Assembly (NCBI GenBank): GCA_965644295.1
Contig: CBFFRP010000365.1
Location: forward strand, 167,793 to 231,792
Reading direction: 5' to 3'
Length of the DNA stretch: 64,000 nt
Source of the DNA: Paraphysomonas bandaiensis
Taxonomy: Eukaryota > Chrysophyceae
Shown here piece after piece: positions 35,882 through 45,477 of this stretch (position 1 is its first letter; every line of letters starts with the position of its first letter). The notes under the pieces are model-generated. The model searched no databases. It saw nothing but the letters and a program-made list of their open reading frames with translations, and was not told the origin of the DNA. A program made the position numbers and the translations under genes.

Positions 35882-36844
35882 TTATTCCTTGACCACTGGA
35901 GCAAACGTGGACGGCTCCTCCTCCGTTTTTTCTTGTAGATTTCCTAATGCAACCAGCCGCGCCTTATACTTGACTACATTCCCCAGAAGGTCTCTCTTCA
36001 CCGTGTGAACATACTTTGCTCGCACCAACTTCACTCCCCGTGGAGTCCGCACAATCTTTAAGACACGTCTCTTCAGTAGTGAGGTCTTCTCCACCTTCCG
36101 AGCTTCTCGCCACTTCATGTACTGTGGAGATCTCTCCGCTTCAGCATAGGAGTCTGGTATCTTAAAGTCATCATGTTGAAACTCTGCATGTTTAAAGTTA
36201 ACAGTGCATGCATCTGGCACCTCAACCATATTTATTTCTCCTAACACCGATGCGTTCGCCAACCTACGCTGTAGCCGTTTCCGCCGTACACGACCATCAC
36301 CATCTAGTTCAATAGGTCGTCTAGTAGTTATATACGAACCCATACCTTGCTCATCCTGAGCCCGCAAATCTTGCGGTGTGGGAGGAGCCCCGCTCGCATC
36401 CCCAGACCCATGGTCTGTCGAGGTCTGCAACCTCACGACTGTCTGTTGACAGGTTGGGTCAGGACTCTCCTGGAACCCTCCAGGTCTTCCCTGGTCCAGC
36501 TCCCTGGCTGGCGTAGTACTCAGGGCGTCCCCCTTTCTTATGTACCCGGTATTCCCGGGGGTTTCTGCAGTCATACGCACCACGTCTTCGACGTGTATAG
36601 GCACCCGGTGCTCTATATGCTCGCGACCTGCAGTAACAAGTGAACGGTATGCTACAATCACACCCTTACGTTCTACAACTCTTGTTGTCTTATACAGAAG
36701 TCCGTCCTCATCATCAATATGATACGTTCCTTCTAAGCTGGCATAGTCGGATGCAAGCTTGGGTCTAGCGGCCTCCCGCACTCGAAGAGCATCAATCTCT
36801 GCAAAATACTTCTCTGATCGTGATGGCGTTGACTCATCAGTCAA
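35882..36844 (-). pseudogene. Copia pol: linker between integrase and reverse transcriptase (frame-broken segment)
   Basis: A 320-codon frame that continues the integrase C-terminal region (low complexity, many charged residues) and ends with the first conserved reverse transcriptase block (VKYKARLVALGNLQ, then TFAPVV). Both its borders are frame breaks relative to the neighbouring pol segments, at about 36841 and 35880. I describe the breaks only; whether either is programmed recoding cannot be told from one copy. Confidence 0.8.
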
Positions 36845-38574
36845 TATATGGACTTCTCATCAGAGTAACCCATTAAATATCCAACTAGAGCCTTATCCTC
36901 CCAATCCTTTCGTCGATCCGCCTTCGGTGAAAGAACATAAGTTCGACACCCCCATACCCTAAGATATCTCAAATTTGGAGGCTCGCCCGTTAGAAACTCT
37001 ATAGGAGACATATACCCTTTATCTGTTTTCGTTGGCAATCGAATCAAAATATATCTGGCTGCCATGTATGCATCCAGCCAAAATTGCGGTGGCAGTCCAG
37101 ATTGGATTAGCATTGCAAGAGTCATCTCTCCAGCAGTTCTGAACTTCCTCTCCTCTATGGCATTCATTTCTGGAGAGTCTGTTGAGCTCCACGTATGTTG
37201 ATAGCACTCCTGTGTCCTAAGATACTGACGCAGCTCTTCACTGATTAATTCTCTTGCACCATCTGCATGATAGTGCTCCATCTTGAGCTTGTACCTTTTA
37301 ACATCTCCTCTAAATAGCTCTTTGAAGACTTCTAAGACCGCTTCCCCAGTTCTGTGGACTAAACCCGTCGCCCAGAACATTTTGCTGGCATGATGCGTTA
37401 TCTTTAACACATACCTCTCACCTCCTCTAGCAGGACAATTTAAGTACACTGCGATATCTGCTGAAAAATTCGGTCTAACGGAATTCTCGTCCTTCGTTCG
37501 GAAGCTGACTCGGGTTATCTTAGACCTGGCACACACATCACACAAACACTGATTTTTGTGTACCTTGGCTGTGAGGTGTTTTCGTTTCAACCCTGTACCC
37601 ATGATGAGCATCCTCTTATGTGCCTCCACTAAAGCATGTTTGTTGAAGTGACCCGCTCTCCGATGCAGCAACTCCAGCTCGTCCTCACCAGTCCTATCGC
37701 TAAGATTTACTTCACAATTACTCGGTGTAGACACATCTGGAAGCTCCAACAGCTGCTGAGTTGGAACTGCTGTCATGCCATTCTTCATGGGTCCCTCCAG
37801 TACTAGCTCACCAGTATTACAATCATATATTTGGATGCCATACCAAACCGTGAATCTATATCCCATTTCGTTCAGCTTACGTCCGGAGCACAGGCATCGA
37901 TTGATCTGATCTGAAATTTCAATGTCTCTCCATGCTCCACGGGAACCCACACTTGTGATATGAATCTCTGATCCCTTCTTAGAGCCGTTTATCACCTTTG
38001 ATGTATTCATATGAGTGTCAAGCATGGTCACATCATTCATCAAGAACATTGATGATGAACAGCAGGTGTCAATATATGTATAATGCATGTCATCATTTAC
38101 ACTACATATATTCGTTTCATGTATATTGCATGACAATTTCATAACATCCTCGATCATATTAGCTTCATCTTCATCAGAGAAATCTGCTGGTTCTCCACGC
38201 CGTATATTCTCTACTGTCAGCAACCGTTTGTCCGGCTTCCTACCATGATTCTTCCCTTTCTCTCCTCTTCTAGAATGCTTTTTCTTCGTCGTTGGACAAT
38301 CAGCAGCAAGATGTTCCAGAGACTTGCAATTTCTGCATCCCGTGTACTCCGCACTTCCAGGACGCTGCCCTGATATCTCTCCATCCTTCTTCCTCTGCTT
38401 CCTCCTGCACTGTTCAGTTGAATGGCTATGAGGAATTCCTTCTTTCCTGCAATATCTACAGTTGCCCTTCTTACGCTTATCCCGTTCCGTTCGAGACCGT
38501 TTGCTCTTTTCAATGAAATTCAGCTCCTCCACCTTCTTGCGTTTCCGCTCTAACGCAATACTGCAGTACTTCCA
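36841..38574 (-). CDS. Copia gag C-terminal zinc knuckles, protease and integrase segment
   Basis: Begins with two Cys/His clusters (CRYCRKEG...; CRNCKSLEHLAADC, the latter a true CX2CX4HX4C knuckle), then a protease-like segment with YIDTCCSSS where D-S/T-G is expected, so the second catalytic-loop glycine is replaced. A His2Cys2 zinc domain (HRRAGHFNKH...CDVC) precedes the integrase core with its D, D and E positions (SADIAVY, HADGARE, NAIEE) and a C-terminal GYLMGYSDE. Upstream it is cut off from gag by the antisense ORF region. Confidence 0.9.
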   Translation of the reverse strand, partial: WKYCSIALERKRKKVEELNFIEKSKRSRTERDKRKKGNCRYCRKEGIPHSHSTEQCRRKQRKKDGEISGQRPGSAEYTGCRNCKSLEHLAADCPTTKKKHSRRGEKGKNHGRKPDKRLLTVENIRRGEPADFSDEDEANMIEDVMKLSCNIHETNICSVNDDMHYTYIDTCCSSSMFLMNDVTMLDTHMNTSKVINGSKKGSEIHITSVGSRGAWRDIEISDQINRCLCSGRKLNEMGYRFTVWYGIQIYDCNTGELVLEGPMKNGMTAVPTQQLLELPDVSTPSNCEVNLSDRTGEDELELLHRRAGHFNKHALVEAHKRMLIMGTGLKRKHLTAKVHKNQCLCDVCARSKITRVSFRTKDENSVRPNFSADIAVYLNCPARGGERYVLKITHHASKMFWATGLVHRTGEAVLEVFKELFRGDVKRYKLKMEHYHADGARELISEELRQYLRTQECYQHTWSSTDSPEMNAIEERKFRTAGEMTLAMLIQSGLPPQFWLDAYMAARYILIRLPTKTDKGYMSPIEFLTGEPPNLRYLRVWGCRTYVLSPKADRRKDWEDKALVGYLMGYSDEKSIY

Positions 38575-38607
38575 CTACATGAGTCAGCTTTCTCTGATTT
38601 GCAGCGA

Positions 38608-39615
38608 ATGCGAACCACTGATTGTGTAAAGTGGTCGCGCTGGGGATACAAAAGAGACGATCACTGTGCTGAGCACAATGCTCGTGTTGAATGGACTTAT
38701 ATTGGAGGGGAAAGAGTTGAGCAGAATGCTTTACCAATGCAGCCTAAAGTGTTCCGGAAATGGAAGGAGCGGTATAAATTGAAGGATGATGAGCTACCTG
38801 GGGCCAGTTTTATTTTAGCCAAACGCCGATTAAACGATCCCACCGCTCCATTTGACAGAGAGGGACAAGTATTTTCACTTCGAAATGGTACGCAGAAGCG
38901 TGTGTACTGGAAGTACAGTCGCAATCCAACTGTGATAGATAATGGTACCCCTAGTTCACTGGAATCGAATTTAGAATCTGGCTTGTGGAAACTTGGTAGA
39001 CTGGAGGCCCCATCTGATCAGATTTCCGTCGACTACGCTCCAGAGGACCTTCCACCTGACGATGTAGAGATTACTGCAACAGCAGCGCGACGTGCAGATG
39101 GTGGGTGTGATAGTGACCGCTCAGGTAGATGTCGTCGTAGAAAACATAAGAATTATGTGGAATCGAATTCTAGCGACGAGGATGAATTAAATTCTAGCGA
39201 CGAGGATGAATTAAATTCTAGCGACGAGGAGGAGCAGGAAGTCACAGAGAGCGAGCTGGAAAAATGTGTCAGTGAAAGTTCCGATGAATTCAGCAGTTCT
39301 GATGGTGAGGATGAAATACAGTTCAAAGTAGGTGAGAAAGTGAGAAATATTCATGGGCTCAATGGTATAGTTACTGCAGTGAATGGAAAGTTATATGATG
39401 TTACCTATATTGATGGTCGTACTGATAGACTTAAGTCATTGTATTTAAGACCACAAGTAGTTAGAAACAAAGTAGGTTCGAATAGGACAATGACTGCTGG
39501 CAGCTACACTTATGTTGCTCATGATGATCAATGGGTCGACAGTGGTAGTATAAGGGCAGATAACGTGGTTGCTGGTAAGCGAAAACGTGCTTCTGTTACA
39601 TCCTATAGGACTTAA
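38608..39615 (+). CDS. Antisense accessory ORF inside the Copia element (unknown function)
   Basis: A 335-residue frame on the strand opposite to gag and pol, lying exactly between them. The first ATG is at 38608; just upstream is a pyrimidine-rich stretch ending TTTGCAG, which could be a splice acceptor, and just past the stop is an AATAAA-type signal (about 39619). The N-terminal half is basic and rich in W/Y/R (KVFRKWKERYKL, KRVYWKYSR). The middle is acidic with three direct repeats of (E/L)NSSDEDEL (about 39167-39240). The C-terminal part has a Tudor/KOW-like look (VGEKVRNIHGLNGIVTAVNG, VTYIDGRTDRLKSLYL), suggesting chromatin or nucleic acid binding. No family was recognised. Codon use looks like that of a real gene. 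Whether it was captured by the element or inserted later is not settled. Confidence 0.65.
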   Translation: MRTTDCVKWSRWGYKRDDHCAEHNARVEWTYIGGERVEQNALPMQPKVFRKWKERYKLKDDELPGASFILAKRRLNDPTAPFDREGQVFSLRNGTQKRVYWKYSRNPTVIDNGTPSSLESNLESGLWKLGRLEAPSDQISVDYAPEDLPPDDVEITATAARRADGGCDSDRSGRCRRRKHKNYVESNSSDEDELNSSDEDELNSSDEEEQEVTESELEKCVSESSDEFSSSDGEDEIQFKVGEKVRNIHGLNGIVTAVNGKLYDVTYIDGRTDRLKSLYLRPQVVRNKVGSNRTMTAGSYTYVAHDDQWVDSGSIRADNVVAGKRKRASVTSYRT

Positions 39616-39628
39616 AATGTTAATAAAA

Positions 39629-40450
39629 TTAATATTTTTTGTTGTCTCTAACCCTAACACTACAAATAGAATAGCTTTTTAAACATTTCTGTTTATATAC
39701 TGTAAATACTCCTAAATTTCCCAAAATATCGTAAAATTCCCACGTTTGCATAATGTTTACTTCAGGAATGGTATCATCATACCGTTCTATCTTCCTTGAT
39801 AATGTTGCATAATCAACATCATCAGGCATCAAATACAAAGCAACATTCAGAGGAGCATATTCTTCATTCAACAGACCTTCTCGTAACCGTGTTATTTTTG
39901 AGAGCTCCGATATGTCCTGCTGCTGCTCCTGTAGCTCTTTCAGCAGTATTTCAAACCGTATTATATAGTCCTTCGCAGTCTCCTCCGGACGCATACGGAA
40001 AGATCCATACTGAGTCAACAGCTCACTGATCTTGTTTTGCTTCCCTCCAGCAAAGCACTTCTTCAACTCATCAATCATAATATGCGCCTTAAACCTGTTG
40101 CTTCCTTTTCCATCAGCCTTGAACCCTTTATGTAGAAGATGGAATTTCTGAAGCGCCTTCGAAGATGTTTGCACTGCCTCTCTGCAGTACGAATACGCTA
40201 TGGCATTCGCCTTCCAGTACTTCTTCACAGCCTGTCTGTAAGACTTCTCCTCCATTAACGTGAGTGGCTGTTCCCCAAAGTCGCTTTCCTTCGGTGGTGG
40301 CTCCACCGCTACTTCACTTTGCTCTTTCCTCATGAGGAATGTTTCGAAGTCCTCAATCCATTGTTCAACATTGCTCTCATTAAACTGTGGCACTACTCCT
40401 CTATCCTCCTTCTCTCCTCCTCGCTCGCTACCATGTTGAGAAACGCTCAT
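39629..40450 (-). CDS. Copia gag, starting inside the LTR and truncated at its C-terminus
   Basis: The capsid-like part (UBN2/Retrotran_gag type): NVEQWIEDFETFL near the N-terminus, KKYWKANAIAYSYC, then RPEETAKDYIIRFEILLKEL and LREGLLNEEYAPL, the usual Copia gag helices. The start codon lies within the 5' LTR, as in yeast Ty1, and the primer-binding site is read through as codons. The last 30 or so residues look unrelated to gag and end in a stop at the edge of the antisense-ORF region, so gag is cut off from its zinc knuckles. Confidence 0.85.
   Translation of the reverse strand: MSVSQHGSERGGEKEDRGVVPQFNESNVEQWIEDFETFLMRKEQSEVAVEPPPKESDFGEQPLTLMEEKSYRQAVKKYWKANAIAYSYCREAVQTSSKALQKFHLLHKGFKADGKGSNRFKAHIMIDELKKCFAGGKQNKISELLTQYGSFRMRPEETAKDYIIRFEILLKELQEQQQDISELSKITRLREGLLNEEYAPLNVALYLMPDDVDYATLSRKIERYDDTIPEVNIMQTWEFYDILGNLGVFTVYKQKCLKSYSICSVRVRDNKKY
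40424..40433 (-). other. Primer-binding site
   Basis: Directly after the 5' LTR the element strand reads TGGTAGCGAG. The first eight bases equal those of the Ty1 site that pairs with the 3' end of initiator tRNA-Met, so an initiator-tRNA primer is likely. Confidence 0.7.
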
Positions 40451-40727
40451 TTTACACTAGATCACAGAGAGAATTTGTCGTAAGACTAGATAGATTTATT
40501 AATATCGTTTACACGAAGTTGTGATAACCAACACTAACTCATTATAATCCCTGCATAATATCCTACATATGCGAACCTCTCGTTACTGAACATATCATGA
40601 AAGATCAAACTATTTCAGTTTCTCAATATCATCACAGCATTTGTACATCACTATATTTCACTGTATTCTCGTACATTGTCTTCAAGTGACATACTGAATA
40701 TACTAGAAGAAGATCCATATTCTAATA
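40434..40727 (-). repeat. Copia 5' LTR
   Basis: 294-bp repeat of 34071-34365, TATTAG...CAACA, flanked outside by the target duplication GTTGA (40728-40732). It carries the gag start codon near its 3' end. Confidence 0.95.
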
Positions 40728-40732
40728 GTTGA

Positions 40733-41351
40733 AGCATTATCAGTGGGTCTAGTTGATCTTTCCTCCAGGAACTGATCGAACTACAGAAGTTTCTTCCAAC
40801 CTGAGCTATCAGAATGTGACATAAAGAACTAAGGAACTACACAATAAACTCACTTCATAATCAATTAATTAAAATTGCAATCAATTAATCGTTTAATGAG
40901 TATACATTTGACAACTCTGGTACCATATATTTTATAAATTATAATGTGGATGATGTATGTGTTCTTATAAAAAAACATAGAGTATATTTTCAATAGAGAT
41001 CACACTGTAAAACTGTATTGTCTCTGTAAATTTCTAATATGATGGCACTACTAAAACTATTTATAGATTAATTTTTATGCGCTTCTTTTCTAAATTCTAC
41101 GTAAAATAACTTCGATGTATTTAGTCTTGCAAAGTTCACGCATCTAATATTAATAATTCGTTCTTTAAGTTAACATATTTCAGTATTCGAGAATTAACTA
41201 TGGCGTTTCAACACATGAATATTAGCCTCGCCCACGGGTGTTACTGATCGTATATCAAAAAACCTCTTACGCCAAAACCACATGTGCAACTATACTCCAT
41301 GTTTCACATTCTGCCAAGCATTAACACTCCAAGATGCTGATTTTAACAGCA
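40733..41351. other. Spacer between Copia element and the salvage gene 3' end
   Basis: About 620 bp, AT-rich, presumably the 3' flank of the methionine-salvage gene. Nothing recognisable. Confidence 0.5.
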
Positions 41352-43361
41352 CTACATTAAGTCGAATGATGTAATAATGTTGTAAGGGTGCTCGCTCGGA
41401 AGAGGAGCGTTTCCAGGGCGCACAGATAGAACAGTGTGAAGCCCCGCTTCCACAGCGGCGTCGGACTCCTCGATAATATCTGTTACGAAGAGAACTTGAT
41501 CTGGAGAGTCCACACCTAGCGACTGTACTATTTGTTTGTAGCTCTCTGCGTCTCTCTTATGCCCAATTTTGGTATCGAAATAGCAACTTAGCATAGGACG
41601 GAGATCACCGAAATTTGAATACTTAAAAAGAAGTTTCTGGGCCTCTCGGGATCCTGATGAGTATATGCAAGTATGAACGCCTGCTCTCTTCATGCGAGAC
41701 AGAAAAAATGGTACGTCGTCGTAAACAGTAGACTTCAATGCGCCAGAAGCATATCCAGTTGCCCATATATGTCCCTGTAACTGCTTAAGCGAGGATATTT
41801 TCCGATCAACCGCAATATTCCACCGTACATATTCACATAAGCACTGCTTCAGCTTCTCAGTGTCATGTGTTGCGGTTCCAGAGGAGTGTGCAATCAATAC
41901 ATCAACACATGGCATACCAGCTGGTAATTTTGTATCTTCCCTATCTGCTGCTGCCTGAATGCATAACGCAGAGATGTCATCCTGAGTTTCTTGTGAATGC
42001 CATGTGCTGCTGAGATGAGCATACACATTATCACGGGCAAACGGAAACAAAACGTCCTTCACGAATGTGATTGGTGTTGTGGTCCCCTCAATATCCAACA
42101 CAACATACTTATAAGAGCTAGCGTTCACTTTCAATTCAGTTGAAAGTCGTTTCTTGCGACAGGCATCACAAGCATGGGTACTAGAGTCAATACTAGTGCG
42201 CTGTCTCTTGCTCGGTTGTTCGCCATTGCCATTCACATCTACTCCGTTAACAACTTCTGTCTTATACTCCGACAAACCAAGACTGTGCTTCTGAATTGCG
42301 ACATTGAAAAGATAGTGAAGACACTCAGAGTGTCGTTTAGCTTGCTCCCATGTGTCTCCCCATACATATATACCGTGATCTCGGACCAAGACTGCGTAGG
42401 ACTTAGGGTAGAGAATAATCGCCTGCTCCAGAGAGTCGGCGAGCTCACTTTCGAAAGCAGTGTTGTCAATGATAGGAACCACCAACTCATCGTGATAACC
42501 ATAGCCAGCAATGCCCTTGATCATCTCCTGGTGAGATATACGAAATTCATTGCTATTGGGGTTAATGGCCGTGACCATGACACAAGTCATGTCGTGACTG
42601 TGGAGTACAGCGCCTGGAGAACAATTATATTAAAGTGTGATCGAACAACTAAGAGTAAAAATACCTGCATTTCTCAGGCGATATGAATGTAAAAACAACG
42701 GTGAGCAGTCAGAGAGCTTAGGCAATTTTCCTGGGGTCTTCTGAGGGGGAATAGATAGTATATTGCCCGCGATGTCCAGCATAAACAGTTCGTCAGGAAG
42801 AATTCTCTCTTTTTGGACACCCGAAGGTGTCATAAATATTCTATTTCCATAACGAATACTAATGCTACCACCAGTTCCAGTAACCCATCCCAAGGAATAA
42901 AACTGTGAGCACAACTCACATATCAATTCACGAAACCTGTGGGGCTTTACAAGAGTCAGAGCATCCACCTCCTCGACAAATCGAAAAGTAAAAGCTTCGT
43001 CATATGACGAATAATTGTCTGTGGTGTTGAAATCTACTGCAACATTAACGCGCTCAATGTTCTCATGAGAAAATCTATGATATAGATTCGCTGGTAGTGA
43101 AAGCACAGAATTAGTTTCCAAACAAATGCGGAGCCAACAATCTGCAGAATCTCTTACGTCCACATACAAATCCCCAGTCATAACTTTATAATATACTGGT
43201 GAATTACTCTTCCTCTCACGAGTTAATACATGACGCTTATTCAAACAATCAGAAGATTTAAAGTCTTTGAATGGTAGCTCAGGATTTATAGATACTTGCA
43301 ATTGCTTTAACATCGCTAGAGACCCAATTTCATTGGGAGAATCCAAGTAAAATAATCTCAT
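41352..43361 (-). CDS. Methionine-salvage fusion: degenerate ARD-like (MtnD) + MtnB dehydratase + MtnC enolase-phosphatase
   Basis: One protein of 652 residues from two exons (43361-42665, 42613-41352; phase 1). C-terminal part (from about 395): enolase-phosphatase E1 with [19 protein letters not shown]-like [31 protein letters not shown] and SVRPGNAPL. Middle (about 138-370): methylthioribulose-1-phosphate dehydratase, a class II aldolase fold, with [18 protein letters not shown], the zinc ligands AVLHSH (made by splicing) and [10 protein letters not shown]. This MtnB-MtnC order equals plant DEP1. The N-terminal 130 residues resemble acireductone dioxygenase: [14 protein letters not shown], then [10 protein letters not shown]. 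But where ARD has HxHxDxE the aligned positions are R50, S52 and V56, and about 45 residues before it are missing; only H95 of the four metal ligands remains. So three salvage steps are laid out in one chain, the last probably inactive. Confident in MtnB/MtnC; the ARD-like call is by pattern. Confidence 0.88.
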
Positions 43362-43935
43362 GTTGAAATAACAAGCAATGAAGAATTGCAGATGAGTTGT
43401 ATAGTAGGTTAGTTTATATATATGCACCTGGAAGATATACTTGCAGCAGTGGAGTTGTTTGTGTTGCAGTCTGTGGCTGCAAACACCACAACTCAACCGT
43501 TCACAGAGGGGGGAAACTACCCGTTCATATCTACCCCATCAACCGTACAACGACCGTTTGTTGCCCGTTAACCACCCGTAGTCCATTTTGTCGTACTTGC
43601 ATGTATGCTTCCAATAGCCGGATACGGGCTTGCACTGAAAATTCTATCCACACTGCTGTAGATACCAACCTTGATAATGTATGTGTCAAGTCGTACTCTG
43701 TTGTACATGTATAGTGTATATATGTATATATATGTATGTATGTAGTATCGCTATATGATGTGCGTGTAACACAACATCATTCAAGTAAGTTGTTTAGTTG
43801 CAGTTACAAAAGTAGCAAGCAAAGGATTCACATATAGACTGTGATTGAGTATTTTAGGTTATTCACCTAACCAGTTCTTTGCTTTGTTAATATAAAATTG
43901 ATTTGATCTTTAAGATCTAAGTTTCTTCTCTCTTA
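43362..43935. other. Divergent promoter spacer salvage fusion / membrane protein
   Basis: About 570 bp with a short TATG run near 43718-43744. The salvage frame stays open upstream of 43361 to about 43496, but that extension is Cys/Tyr-rich without family match, so the start at the conserved MRLFYLD was preferred. Confidence 0.5.
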
Positions 43936-44544
43936 ATGAGCTCTGATGACCAAACGCCAGTTGCTGTGACCGTATCCGCATATCCTCAACCACAACAAGT
44001 CGTTGCGACACCTGTGGAATCTGGTGAAGCGAACTATGGTGTTCCTGTCTATGCACAATCAGTATCAGCTTCGTCACCAAATACTGCATATGCTCAGGCA
44101 TATCCGCCACGAGTAAACGTAGTTATTGCAGGTAATCCTGGGGCGGGGAGTTTAACAGAATCTATAATTCGAACCGTCTCATTATCTAGAAGTATGAGGT
44201 GTTTGACAACTGTTGATGGAATTGTTGTTCTTCTGCTATCAATATTTAATATATATTGGTTATTTTTTCTCTGGGGACCAGTGTGTGGTTACATTGGTGC
44301 AACTCGCTTCAAGCTGAACTTCACTTACGTGTACGTGGCATATTGGGGTTTACGCCTTGTGTTCGATCTTTTATATGCCGCTCTCGGTTATTGGTGGTTT
44401 ATTATCAGTTTACTTATCGATATATACATTTTGCGTTATGTTTGGCTGTATGGAACGATTCTGAAAAGTTTAACTGAGCAGGAATTAGAGTATTTGAGAA
44501 CAGCCGAGAGAGAAATGGCATCAACGAGTCGTTGGACACGGTAG
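43936..44544 (+). CDS. Small multi-pass membrane protein with Pro/Gln/Ala-rich N-terminus; unknown
   Basis: A single-exon gene of 202 residues. Residues 1-70 are hydrophilic and rich in Pro, Gln, Ala, Tyr and Val (YPQPQQVVATP), likely cytosolic and disordered. About 90-185 hold three or four hydrophobic segments: VDGIVVLLLSIFNIYWLFFLW, YVYVAYWGLRLVFDLLYAAL and WFIISLLIDIYILRYVWLYG. A short charged tail follows (SLTEQELEYLR). No family is recognised. It is divergent from the salvage fusion and transcribed toward Rpt1. Confidence 0.7.
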   Translation: MSSDDQTPVAVTVSAYPQPQQVVATPVESGEANYGVPVYAQSVSASSPNTAYAQAYPPRVNVVIAGNPGAGSLTESIIRTVSLSRSMRCLTTVDGIVVLLLSIFNIYWLFFLWGPVCGYIGATRFKLNFTYVYVAYWGLRLVFDLLYAALGYWWFIISLLIDIYILRYVWLYGTILKSLTEQELEYLRTAEREMASTSRWTR

Positions 44545-45171
44545 CATAACTATAGCGTTTATATTATTCCCATGTTGGTGCTCCTTGTTTGTTGCTATGG
44601 AACGGTCGTAGCTATTTACTTTAAGCTCCCGATATGTATGCGGTTGAACGTTTTCTATAAAACACACCGAGTGAAATTGCTATGGGTTGCACATGTCGTA
44701 AGTTTGTAATTATAGTAATTAATGTAGTAAACTAAAATACGAATTAGTGATGTTTCATGCTTGACATATAATATAGAAAATGGAACTTTTGAAGGAATCC
44801 TACCAGATCAATAATATAACACAGTCGATTAATCAAAGAGCTCTACTACAATGCATATTATAAAAACATATTAACTAGTTATAAAAACATATTATCTTTT
44901 CGCGCATTCGCTTTATTTGAGTCCCGAATGTAATCGAAGTCTTCAATAATAGAATCCAAGTGAGATAGTAAAAAGAAATATTTGTAAAAGTATATATTAT
45001 TGTGTGTTTGTGGTATTGACGAAAAATGCAGCGGTCATCTATTCGCAACATATTTAATTATTGATGAGAAAACCACTTCAGGTTTATAGAAAATCATATA
45101 GCATGCGAGCCTACAAGTCAATATTCAGTATCACGAACAATAAAGTTCAACTGTACTTGAATTTCACAGAA

Positions 45172-45310
45172 GTTTATTAAAGCGCAAGAAGATAAGGGCC
45201 TCTAATCACTGAGGCGCCATAGAATTGCGCAGATCACTCATGTTGATTTTTGCTCTACTGAAAAGCCTTTCCACACAAGGAAAGAGCTCATGTTGTAAAT
45301 ATAGCTTGGG
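45172..45310 (-). pseudogene. hAT transposase C-terminal relic
   Basis: On the minus strand the bases translate to CVERLFSRAKINMSDLRNSM, followed by an in-frame stop and then LEALIFLRFN. This is the hAT C-terminal dimerisation motif (S-ER-FS-A-...-R...L-P..LEAL.FL). The stop and the lack of any upstream frame mark it as a dead fragment. It is not the same family copy as the elements at 48 and 60 kb. Confidence 0.75.
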
Positions 45311-45477
45311 TTGCACTAACAATTCACCTAGAAGCTATTCCCCCGTTCTGGGTGTAAGTTGAAAGCTAATCAGATATATTTGTAATAGGTATGATTACTC
45401 TAATCCCGTGAAACGAACTCTGTGTTACGTGGCGATTGTACCTGTGGACACACTGCCCGAACTATGTACTCCTCTTG

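Larger units (their letters stand above)
34071..40727 (-). mobile_element. Copia (Ty1/copia) LTR retrotransposon, 6.66 kb, with antisense ORF
   Basis: A complete element on the minus strand. Long terminal repeats of 294-295 bp (40434-40727 and 34071-34365) begin TATTAG and end CAACA and differ at about three sites, which suggests a recent insertion. A perfect 5-bp target duplication (GTTGA at 34066-34070 and 40728-40732) flanks it. Order from the 5' LTR: primer-binding site, gag, an ORF on the opposite strand, then zinc knuckle/protease/integrase, reverse transcriptase and RNase H, and a polypurine tract. The integrase-before-reverse-transcriptase order defines the Copia superfamily. The pol region is split over three frames, so this copy looks non-functional for its own pol. 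Confidence 0.95.
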
